Assembly (NCBI RefSeq): GCF_000260795.1
Contig: NZ_AJGU01000008.1
Coordinates: forward strand, 1 to 64,000
Direction: 5' to 3'
From: Treponema sp. JC4
GTDB lineage: Bacteria > Spirochaetota > Spirochaetia > Treponematales > Treponemataceae
Length of the DNA stretch: 64,000 nt
The notes under the pieces are model-generated. The model saw only the letters and a list, made by a program, of their open reading frames with translations. It was not told where the DNA came from and did not search any database. Positions 34,101 through 41,475 of this stretch are shown here, in pieces. Within the stretch, counting starts at the first letter, position 1; every line of letters starts with the position of its first letter. Both the position numbers and the translations under genes were made by a program.

Positions 34101-34147
34101 GTGCTGCCCCGAAGAATCATCTCAAGTCTCAGCACGCGCATACTATA
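34101..34147 (-). promoter_or_regulatory. purA promoter and leader hairpin
   Basis: On the minus strand TATAGT (34147-34142) is a likely -10, followed within a few bases by a stem made of CAGCAC (34130-34135) and GTGCTG (34101-34106). The leader to the ATG is about 90 bases, unlike the very short or absent leaders of many neighbours, so it may be regulatory. I do not recognise a known riboswitch. Confidence 0.4.
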
Positions 34148-34218
34148 TCATAAAGCAAGATTTTAGTCATTATGAAGTTTTTAAGCAGGGGTAAAGGTGG
34201 AACTGAAATATGGAAGAG

Positions 34219-34246
34219 AAAAATGGCTCGACCGGAAGCCATTTTT
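34219..34246. terminator. orphan hairpin terminator between divergent genes
   Basis: AAAAATGGCT (34219-34228) pairs perfectly with AGCCATTTTT (34237-34246). It lies between purA (minus) and the gene at 34322 (plus), where no coding transcript should end. Confidence 0.7.
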
Positions 34247-34308
34247 CTTACATAATCAGTGCCCCCTGAACTTCAAAAAAAATCTATACAATTTTATAAA
34301 ATTACTGT

Positions 34309-34314
34309 TATAAT
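34309..34314 (+). promoter_or_regulatory. extended -10 (TGT-TATAAT) giving a leaderless start at 34322
   Basis: TATAAT preceded by TGT ends 7 bases before the ATG at 34322. A longer frame from GTG 34259 would put this promoter inside the gene. Confidence 0.55.
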
Positions 34315-34321
34315 TAAGGAT

Positions 34322-34837
34322 ATGTACGTAGGTGCTGTACTTTCACATAAGGCTAATGTTTGCTCATTCAAGGACAATAAAATCCTGATTCGTCTTAAGA
34401 CTCCGGTTTTTCAGGTTGTAATTAATGATAAGGATTTAACCTGTATTTCCAAAAAAATCGAATTTCTTCTCAAATCGGATTTAAGCGGAATTAAAGCACG
34501 TGTAATGGGACGTGAATACGAACCTGACGAACTCAAAGTAATTTTCCCTGCCATAACTCCAAGCATGTGGATTTCCACTCAGTTTGATAACGGTACTCTT
34601 GAATCAAACCTTGAAGGAATTGCCAAAACAATCGGCGGTAAAGTTATTTTTGTAAACGAATTCAAATCGCTTGATGATGTATATGCCCTTTTGCTTAAAC
34701 AGGCTAACTACGAAGCAGCCCAGCACAAAACTACAATCCGAACTTACTGCGAAAAAAACATCGATTTGCTCAACGACCAGATTCGTAAGTTTAATGCCGA
34801 AAAAAATGCTTTTATGGAAATGCTGAACGAAGTTTAG
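34322..34837 (+). CDS. conserved-looking protein of unknown function
   Basis: 171 residues, soluble, mixed alpha/beta (MYVGAVLSHKANVCSFKDNK ...) with a C-terminal helical part (AAQHKTTIRTYCEKNIDLLN ... FNAEKNAFMEMLNEV) that may form a coiled coil. The N-terminal half, with short strands and KARVMGREYEPDEL, could be a PilZ- or RNA-binding-like beta unit, but I see no diagnostic motif. Codon use matches the chromosome average, so it looks like a native gene. It has its own leaderless promoter and ends 1 base from the convergent hydE. Confidence 0.6.
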   Translation: MYVGAVLSHKANVCSFKDNKILIRLKTPVFQVVINDKDLTCISKKIEFLLKSDLSGIKARVMGREYEPDELKVIFPAITPSMWISTQFDNGTLESNLEGIAKTIGGKVIFVNEFKSLDDVYALLLKQANYEAAQHKTTIRTYCEKNIDLLNDQIRKFNAEKNAFMEMLNEV

Positions 34838-34838
34838 C

Positions 34839-35894
34839 CTAAGCCTGCCAGTCTCCCCGGTCAACGACTATCTGTCGGTCAATCTTTTCCAGGCGTCGTT
34901 TTAGGCATTCAATACATTCTGCGGCTTCGCTTGAAGTGCAGATTTTATTTTCGTATAGCTCGTATTTTTTTCTCACGCTGACTGGCGAAAGATTTGGCAT
35001 TACAACATTTGCTCCAGCCTGTAAGCCTTTTTCGCGGCCAAGCGGGTCGGCAGTTCCCAGAGCTGTTGTGGCTGGAATCAGGGCATGAGGAAGAAGAATC
35101 CTTGTCAGTGCAATCATAATCAAAGTGAGTTTTACAGAACCTTGTGGAAAATCCTTAAAAGGCGTTGCATGGTGGGGAATAAAAGGTCCTATCCCTACCA
35201 TGTGGGGCTGGAATTCTTTTAGGAAAAGTAAATCTTTTGCAAGCGACTCTGAAGTCTGGAAAGGGGAGCCTACCATAAAGCCTGCCCCTGTCTGAAAGCC
35301 AAGTTCTTTTAAGTCTTGCAGGCAGCGCATGCGATTTTCAAAAGTAAGTGCAGGCGGCTTAAGTTTTTTGTAATGAGAGCAGTCGGCGCTTTCGTGGCGC
35401 AAAAGATAGCGGTCGGCACCGGCACTGCGGAAAAGTGCGTATTCTTCCCGGGATTTTTCGCCAAGGGAAAGGGTGACGGCACAATCCGGGTGAGCAGATT
35501 TAATTGAACTTGTAAGCTTTGCAATATCTTCTGCGGAATGAAAATCATCTTCTCCGCTTTGGAGAACAAAGGTCCTGAAGCCAAGTTCCCAGCCTTGGGC
35601 ACAGCATTCTAAAATCTCTTCCTTTGTAAGACGGTAGCGGTCTACGGATTTGTTATCTTTACGAATTCCGCAGTAGTAGCAGTTGTTCTTACAGTAATTT
35701 GAAAACTCAATAAGCCCGCGGATAAAAACTTTTTTGCCGTAGGTCTTTTCTGTAATAAGACGGGCGCTTGTAAAAAGATATCTGAGAGTGTCGTCGTCCG
35801 AATTCTTTAATTCTTCTATTAAATAGATAAGTTCATTAAGAGAAGGAAGAGAAGTTTGCAGACTGTCGATTTTTTCTGTAAGGCCTTCCTTCAT
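34839..35894 (-). CDS. hydE: [FeFe]-hydrogenase maturation radical SAM enzyme HydE
   Basis: 351 residues, normal length. The radical-SAM cluster motif CKNNCYYC (C-x3-C-x2-C) lies near residues 67-74, followed by LQSGEDDF, the AVTLSLGEKSREEY region, RHESA and GAGFMVGSPFQTSE. It acts with HydG and HydF to build the diiron subcluster of the H-cluster; it processes the HydG product toward the dithiomethylamine bridge. It is the last gene of a hydG-hydF-hydE unit on the minus strand, 2 bases after the hydF stop. Confidence 0.94.
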   Translation of the reverse strand: MKEGLTEKIDSLQTSLPSLNELIYLIEELKNSDDDTLRYLFTSARLITEKTYGKKVFIRGLIEFSNYCKNNCYYCGIRKDNKSVDRYRLTKEEILECCAQGWELGFRTFVLQSGEDDFHSAEDIAKLTSSIKSAHPDCAVTLSLGEKSREEYALFRSAGADRYLLRHESADCSHYKKLKPPALTFENRMRCLQDLKELGFQTGAGFMVGSPFQTSESLAKDLLFLKEFQPHMVGIGPFIPHHATPFKDFPQGSVKLTLIMIALTRILLPHALIPATTALGTADPLGREKGLQAGANVVMPNLSPVSVRKKYELYENKICTSSEAAECIECLKRRLEKIDRQIVVDRGDWQA

Positions 35895-35896
35895 TT

Positions 35897-37127
35897 TTAT
35901 TTTGCAATTCCTTTTAATGGTTCAATTGCCCGTGGAAGAAGTCCGTTTGCCCAGGCTAAAAAGAGGCCGTAGTTTATTACAGGAATCCCTTTTGCTTTTA
36001 AGATACTTGTGCGTTCAAGCATTGTTTTCTGGGTAATCATACAGGCGCCGCAGTGAATTACAAGGGAAAAATCTTTTATATTTGCAGGGATTTCCCGGCT
36101 CCATTCAAAAGTTACTGCCTTTCCGCCAGCACAGATTTTTTTCTTAAAAAGCTTTGGAATCTTTACAGTACCGATATCATCCTCTTTCTGGTGGTGGGCA
36201 CAAGCTTCCATAATAAGAACTTTGCCTCCGTCCGGGAAATTTTCCAGAGCAGAAAGAGACTGCATAAAGTATTCAAAATCGCCTTTTTTTCGGGCAAAAA
36301 GAATTGAAAAAGATGTAAGAGGCTGCTCTTGCGGCAAAATCTTGGAAACTTCTGCAAAAGCCTGGCTGTCTGTAATTACTAAATCCGGCGGATTTTTAAG
36401 GTTTTCAAGGGCGCTCTGTAAGGTGTTTTCTTTTACTACAATTGCGTTACAGTCGCGGTCTAAAAGGTCTCGCAGCGTTTCTACCTGGGGAAGAATAAGT
36501 CTTCCTTTTGGAGCTGCAGAATCTATTGGTGTTACAAGAAGAACTGTTGAACCGGGGCGGACAAGGCCTTCTACCGGAGTAAGTTCTCTGGTAACTTCTG
36601 GAGCACTTTCTTCTATTAATTTATACAAAGTTTTAATGTGGGAAGCGGTATTTTCTTTGGAAGAAAAATAGGCAGTTTTGCAGCCGGCGCTTTTGAAGTA
36701 GGCTTCTTTCTGAGTATGGATTTTGTTGTCTTTTTTATCATCAAAGGTAAAAACTGCAATAAGTGGGAGTTTGACTTTTGTAAGTTCTGAAATCAGGGAT
36801 TTTTCGTCATCGGTAAAAGCCTGGTTTAACGGAGTTGCAAAGAGCACAAGGTCTGCGGTTCGGATTCTGGAAAGAGATTTTTTTTATGCGTTCTGAACCT
36901 AGTTCTGTATTATCGTCTAAGCCTGCTGTATCTGTGATGGTGCAGGGACCAAGATTTGCAAGTTCAATTTTTCGGCTTACAGGGTCTGTGGTTGTTCCGG
37001 CGTTTTTAGATACTACGGCAATATCGTTTCGTAGAAAAGCATTAAATAGTGAAGACTTTCCGGCATTTGTATTACCGGCAATTACAATGTGAATAGATTC
37101 TGAATTTGGGGTAGAAAAAGTTTGCAT
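35897..37127 (-). CDS. hydF: [FeFe]-hydrogenase maturation GTPase HydF, frameshifted
   Basis: The N-terminal GTPase domain (AGNTNAGKSSLFNAF near residue 17, NAGTTTDPVSR, DTAGLDD) is in one frame. The rest (VLFATPLNQAFTDDE ... PLIAVFTFDD) and the C-terminal cluster ligands (EACAHHQKEDD and HCGACM) are in another. The break is the A8 run (plus-strand T run 36878-36885); with seven A residues it reads on as ERIKKSLSRIRTADLVLF. The repaired protein is about 410 residues, normal for HydF, the scaffold that carries the diiron cluster to the hydrogenase. AAGGAG precedes the ATG. The 43-base spacer to hydG holds a small GC hairpin. Confidence 0.88.
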
Positions 37128-37170
37128 TGTAAGTCTCCTTTGGGGGCGTTGCGGGGCTCTCCCCTCCTTT

Positions 37171-38691
37171 CTAAAAATATAGGTCTCGCTCCCCCTGCAA
37201 AAGCTTCTGGTAACTTGCGTTGAAGTTTGTAAAAAGGGCGTGCGGGTAGGTGCCAGGAACCTTGCTGCGGATTTCCTCCATTTCGCGCTGAATTAGCTCC
37301 ATTCCGATTCTGCGGGTTTCTTCGCTTGCAAAATCGTCCAGCCACTCCTGGAAGGTAAGGACTGCGTTTAGCTTACAGAAACAGCCTTCGGTTCCGTTAC
37401 GAAGAAGAGTCATGATTTTTTTGCCAGTTCGGCCGCAGCGGTATCCGGCGGTACAAAAAGAAACAATGTGACCAAGCTGGGCTGCTTCGCGGATAACCTC
37501 ATCAAGGCTGCGGGTGTCTCCAAGTTCAAACTGAGCGGTGTCCAGCTTCTGGCAGTCGGCGGCGGTATTGAGTCCCTGGCGGTAGGCTTCTGAATAGGCG
37601 CGCAGTCCTATGCGGCTGTCGGCATCGCGCTGGGTGATGATGTTTGAAAGCTCTCTGATAGTCTGAGGCTTTTCGCGGTTGGTAACGATAAGGCCTGCGT
37701 ATGGAATTGCAACACGAAGGACTGCAACCAGGTATTTAAAGTCCTCGTCGTTTACCCAGTTTTTAATAAAACTGAAGTTTGTTCCGATTGCTTTTTCAAG
37801 GCGGGGAACAGAAAGAGTGTGTGGACCAAGTCCAAAGTGTTTTTCAAGGTCGCGGGCGTGGGCAACCATTCCCATTACGTCAAAGCGCCAGTCTGCAAGT
37901 CCAAAAAGACAGCCGATTGCTACGTCGTCAATTCCAGCTTCCATTGCCCGGTGGTGGGCGTAAAGCCGCCACTGGTAGTTGCCCTTAAGCGTGTTTTCCG
38001 GGTGCATCTGGGCGTATATTTTGTGGTCGTAAGTTTCCTGAAATACCTGAAAAGTTCCGATTCCTGCGTCGTTGAGTTTTTTAAGGTCTTCAATGCTCAT
38101 TGGGGCGGCGTTTACGTTTACGCGGCGAATCTGTCCCCAGCCGTTACGAACCTTGTCTTTTACTGAATAAATTGTCTTCATGCAGTCTGCAATGTAGTCT
38201 GCATTTGATTCGGGGTGTTCGCCAAATACAATTACAAGGCGTTTATGCCCGATTTTTGAAGCCAGAACGTGGGTTTCTTCTTCAACTTCTGCCTGAGTAA
38301 GAACTGAGCGTTTCTGTTCGGTGTTATCTGAGCGGAAACCGCAGTAGCGGCAGGCGTTTACGCATTTTGAACTGAGGTAGAGGGGGGCAAACATTACAAT
38401 GCGGTTGTCGTAAACTTTCTGTTTGATTTCTTCAGCAGCCTTAAAAACAAGTGAACGGAGTTCCGGGTCTTTGATGTTACAGAGGGCTGCTACGTCGGCA
38501 TCGTCCATAAGGGTGATGTCGTGGGCCTTTTGAAGAATGTCTTCAACGCGTTTTCTTTCTATATTAGAGCTGTTTTCTGCAAGCGTACGGTTTATATAAT
38601 CATCGTCTATAAAATCTTTACCGTTTTCCAGATAGCGGTCAATCTGATCCTGTTTTATTTGTGTTTTTACCCAGTCGGAAACCTTATTCAT
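37171..38691 (-). CDS. hydG: [FeFe]-hydrogenase maturation radical SAM enzyme HydG
   Basis: 506 residues. Radical-SAM motif CVNACRYCGFRSDN (near residues 109-122), VFGEHPESNADYI, ETYDHKIYAQMHP and the C-terminal extension are present. HydG cleaves tyrosine to supply CO and cyanide for the H-cluster. In the forms I know best, the second cluster site reads CTACYR with C-x2-C; here the sequence is CTAGYRCGRTG followed by GCFCKLNAVLTF, so the second Cys is offset. This may be a normal subfamily variant. First gene of the hydGFE unit. A TATAAT box lies at 38714-38709, leaving a leader of roughly 10 bases and no clear ribosome site. No hydrogenase structural gene is in the window. Confidence 0.94.
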   Translation of the reverse strand: MNKVSDWVKTQIKQDQIDRYLENGKDFIDDDYINRTLAENSSNIERKRVEDILQKAHDITLMDDADVAALCNIKDPELRSLVFKAAEEIKQKVYDNRIVMFAPLYLSSKCVNACRYCGFRSDNTEQKRSVLTQAEVEEETHVLASKIGHKRLVIVFGEHPESNADYIADCMKTIYSVKDKVRNGWGQIRRVNVNAAPMSIEDLKKLNDAGIGTFQVFQETYDHKIYAQMHPENTLKGNYQWRLYAHHRAMEAGIDDVAIGCLFGLADWRFDVMGMVAHARDLEKHFGLGPHTLSVPRLEKAIGTNFSFIKNWVNDEDFKYLVAVLRVAIPYAGLIVTNREKPQTIRELSNIITQRDADSRIGLRAYSEAYRQGLNTAADCQKLDTAQFELGDTRSLDEVIREAAQLGHIVSFCTAGYRCGRTGKKIMTLLRNGTEGCFCKLNAVLTFQEWLDDFASEETRRIGMELIQREMEEIRSKVPGTYPHALFTNFNASYQKLLQGERDLYF

Positions 38692-38708
38692 GGCGCTAAG
38701 AATAGCAT

Positions 38709-38762
38709 ATTATAGAAAACAGAGCAAATAAAAGTTGACTTATAGCAATTTGCCTTTAAACT
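38709..38762. promoter_or_regulatory. divergent hydG / ompA-like promoters
   Basis: Minus strand: TATAAT at 38714-38709 for hydG. Plus strand: TTGACT (38735-38740), a 16-base spacer and TAAACT (38757-38762), which ends 6 bases before the ATG at 38769. The second is the clearest leaderless promoter with a -35 in the window. Confidence 0.6.
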
Positions 38763-38768
38763 ATAGGC

Positions 38769-40121
38769 ATGCGAAAGGCTAAATTATTATTATTTGTTAT
38801 TCTCAGTTGTTGTATTCTCCCGCTTCATGCCCAGCTTAAATATTTTGCCGGCGTGCATGGCGATATGTCCATCCCGGCTTTTCAGAACGGTGAAAAAGTC
38901 TTCGGCTTTGGTGGTGGGGGAAATATTGAAGGCGGCGTTTATCTTGGAAATCTTTCTCTTGGACTTCTTGGTGGCGTTTCTTTTTCTAATGACAAGGGTG
39001 AACTCGTTTATGAGATGACCGAATGGAAGGCTGGCCTTGAAGCAGGTTATGATTTTGGAAAAGAAATCATTCCTTTCTTCCCTGAATGGCTTGCTGTACG
39101 TCCAAATCTTGCTGTCCTTGCCGATTTTTATAAGGCAGACGGATATCGTTCAAAGAGCAAAAAGACAATCGGAAAAGATGAGGTTTCTCAGGGATTTTCT
39201 CCTGTAATTGAAGCAGGATTACTTGTTGATTTTCCTAATCTTTTGTCTTACAAGGCTTTTGATTTTATTCCTGCAGTCGGTTATTACCATACTTTCCGCA
39301 TGGAAAATGAAGGTATGGTATCTTCCGGGCGGGTTTCTTTAGGAATGAGGGTTCTCTTTAGTCCTTCAAAACTTGGCAGCTTTAATATGGATGGCGGAAC
39401 CCTTAATGTCTTTGCAACTACAAGAAGCAAGATGTTTACACCTAACGGAGACGGTGAAGATGATATTGTAGTCTTTGATGTTTCATCAGATGCCGATGAG
39501 CACGAAGGCGTTAATAGCTGGGAACTCCGCGTTTACGATCCTGGTCAGAAAATCTTCTTTATTGATAAAGGTAAAGGAAAGTTGCCTGAGGATTACACCT
39601 GGAAGGGTATCAGCCAGAACGGTTCAATTGTTGACGGTGGTGCCATTTACCAGTACGTATGGTACGTTAAGGCCAATGACGGTGCAGACGGATTTATTCC
39701 GGGAATTATTCAGACCGGTGTTATGGTTCAGGAAGATGACGGTGTTCTTCACTTCTCACTTTCTTCTATTCAATTCGGTCCAAACTCTGCCGGCTACGAA
39801 GGCCTTACAGACGAAGAAATTCAGCGTAATAAAGACCTCTTTGATACTGTTGCACAGATTCTCAAAAAATATGCTAACTACAATGTTACAATTGAAGGTC
39901 ATGCAAACAATGTCAGCGGTACAGAACGCGAGCACCTCAAAGAGCTTCTTCCTCTTTCTTCTGCCCGTGCCCAGACTGTTAAGAAAGAGCTTATTGCCCG
40001 TGGTATAGAAGCCGAACGTCTTAATGCTGTTGGACGCGGTTCAGAAAAGATGGTCACAAACAAAAAAGACGAAGCCTGGAAAAACCGCCGCGTAGAATTC
40101 ATTTTGACAGAAAAGGAGTAG
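38769..40121 (+). CDS. OmpA-family outer-membrane protein with FTPNGDG-type domain
   Basis: 450 residues. A signal peptide (LLLFVILSCCILPLHA) is followed by an N-terminal beta-barrel-like region (to about residue 210), then a domain starting FTPNGDGEDDIVVFD (near residue 222), similar to the units that precede CHU_C/gliding-type domains. The C-terminal OmpA peptidoglycan-binding domain (about residues 325-450) has NVTIEGHANNV, LSSARAQTVKKELIARGI, NAVGRGSE and NRRVEFIL. It probably links the outer membrane to peptidoglycan. The InlB-repeat lipoprotein gene starts 3 bases after its stop, and the beta-helix gene follows, so the three surface proteins appear to be one operon. Confidence 0.88.
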   Translation: MRKAKLLLFVILSCCILPLHAQLKYFAGVHGDMSIPAFQNGEKVFGFGGGGNIEGGVYLGNLSLGLLGGVSFSNDKGELVYEMTEWKAGLEAGYDFGKEIIPFFPEWLAVRPNLAVLADFYKADGYRSKSKKTIGKDEVSQGFSPVIEAGLLVDFPNLLSYKAFDFIPAVGYYHTFRMENEGMVSSGRVSLGMRVLFSPSKLGSFNMDGGTLNVFATTRSKMFTPNGDGEDDIVVFDVSSDADEHEGVNSWELRVYDPGQKIFFIDKGKGKLPEDYTWKGISQNGSIVDGGAIYQYVWYVKANDGADGFIPGIIQTGVMVQEDDGVLHFSLSSIQFGPNSAGYEGLTDEEIQRNKDLFDTVAQILKKYANYNVTIEGHANNVSGTEREHLKELLPLSSARAQTVKKELIARGIEAERLNAVGRGSEKMVTNKKDEAWKNRRVEFILTEKE

Positions 40122-40124
40122 AGT

Positions 40125-41465
40125 ATGACAAAATTGAAATATACTTTTATTGCCCTTATCACCATGCTCTGCGCTCTCTCGCTCACTTCCTGCATGGATT
40201 TGTATGATAAGGATGAGATTCAGACAAAGTTCACAGTTACTTTTGATGGAAATGGTGGAGAAACTTCAAGTGGAAGTAAAACATTTATACAGAATTTTGA
40301 TTACGGTGAAAAGAAACAGCTTACTGCTAATAGTTTTACTCGTAACAATTGTATTTTCAAGGGATGGAATGAAGATAAAAATGCAATAGAACCAAACTAT
40401 CCCGATAAAGGTGAAATTACAGTAAAATCTGATATTGTTTTATATGCTATATGGGGAGATCTTTTCATTACCTTTAAAGGTAATGGTGGTAGTTATCAAG
40501 GACCCGAAGGTGAGGTCACAGAGGTGACTCAGGCATTTAATAGTGGTCTTTCTCAGAATCTCTGGAAAAATCAGTTTACGTTATCAGGTAAAGGTTTTAA
40601 GGGATGGGGAATTGATGCTGAATCAAGTGAAATTCGCTATAAAGATGAACAGAGTGTTTCTATAAGTTCAAGTGAAACTGTTTATGCTGTTTGGGCTGAT
40701 TTACATACTCTTACCTTTAAGGCTAATTATGACGGCGGTCCTGCTGATGTAACTCAAGAGTTTATTGACGGGCTAAAACAAGCTCTTGCTGTAAATACAT
40801 TCACACGTGCCAATTATAAATTCTTAGGATGGAGTGAATCTCAAACTGCAACAGAAGTACAATATACTGATAAGGAAGAAATAGAATTAACAGCAGATAA
40901 GATTCTTTATGCTGTGTGGGGTGATGCAGATTCATCAACTGTTACTTATGTCGATGGAGCACCAGAAGTTGAAATTTCTGTGCCAGCTGCAAAGGATTAC
41001 AAACCAGGTGTGACAGTTAATGTAATTTTTGAGATTGGTGAACGTTACGGCTATACCTTTATAGGATGGAGTGACGGTATGACAGTTTATGAAATAACTG
41101 GTACAACGTCATTCATAATGCCTTCTAATAATGTAACACTTACTGCACAGTGGAAAGAGAATTCAATTGAAGGTGGTGGTATATCAACTGAAGTTAAAGA
41201 TGTGCCTGATAAGACAATTACTGTTACACCTAGTTCTACAAGCGCATCACGAAGTCAAAATCAGATTAAGTTCACTGTAACATCAGGCTTCGATAGTTAT
41301 ACTTGGTATATTAACGGGGAAACTACAACAAAAATATCACCTGCTTCTGATGGTTATATCTGGGATATCAGTGATGCAGATTTAGGAATAAACTATATCA
41401 TGGTTTTGGCTACGGATAGTGAAGGTTCGTATTCTAATACTACATATGTAGTGATAACAGAATAA
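40125..41465 (+). CDS. InlB B-repeat (Listeria-Bacteroides repeat) surface lipoprotein
   Basis: 446 residues with a lipoprotein signal (LCALSLTSC, Cys near residue 23). Three units of about 70 residues follow, each with a TFxGNGG- or TFKANYDGG-like start, a NxFTRxxxxFKGW turn and a VLYAxWGD end, then a fourth shorter unit (YGYTFIGWSDG ... LTAQW). These are the beta-grasp InlB B-repeats found in bacterial surface proteins. The C-terminal 85 residues form a separate beta-rich domain (SGFDSYTWYINGETT). A GGAG site precedes the start. Together with its neighbours it probably makes a surface-exposed adhesive or scaffold layer; ligand unknown. Confidence 0.85.
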   Translation: MTKLKYTFIALITMLCALSLTSCMDLYDKDEIQTKFTVTFDGNGGETSSGSKTFIQNFDYGEKKQLTANSFTRNNCIFKGWNEDKNAIEPNYPDKGEITVKSDIVLYAIWGDLFITFKGNGGSYQGPEGEVTEVTQAFNSGLSQNLWKNQFTLSGKGFKGWGIDAESSEIRYKDEQSVSISSSETVYAVWADLHTLTFKANYDGGPADVTQEFIDGLKQALAVNTFTRANYKFLGWSESQTATEVQYTDKEEIELTADKILYAVWGDADSSTVTYVDGAPEVEISVPAAKDYKPGVTVNVIFEIGERYGYTFIGWSDGMTVYEITGTTSFIMPSNNVTLTAQWKENSIEGGGISTEVKDVPDKTITVTPSSTSASRSQNQIKFTVTSGFDSYTWYINGETTTKISPASDGYIWDISDADLGINYIMVLATDSEGSYSNTTYVVITE

Positions 41466-41475
41466 GGTGGCTTAT

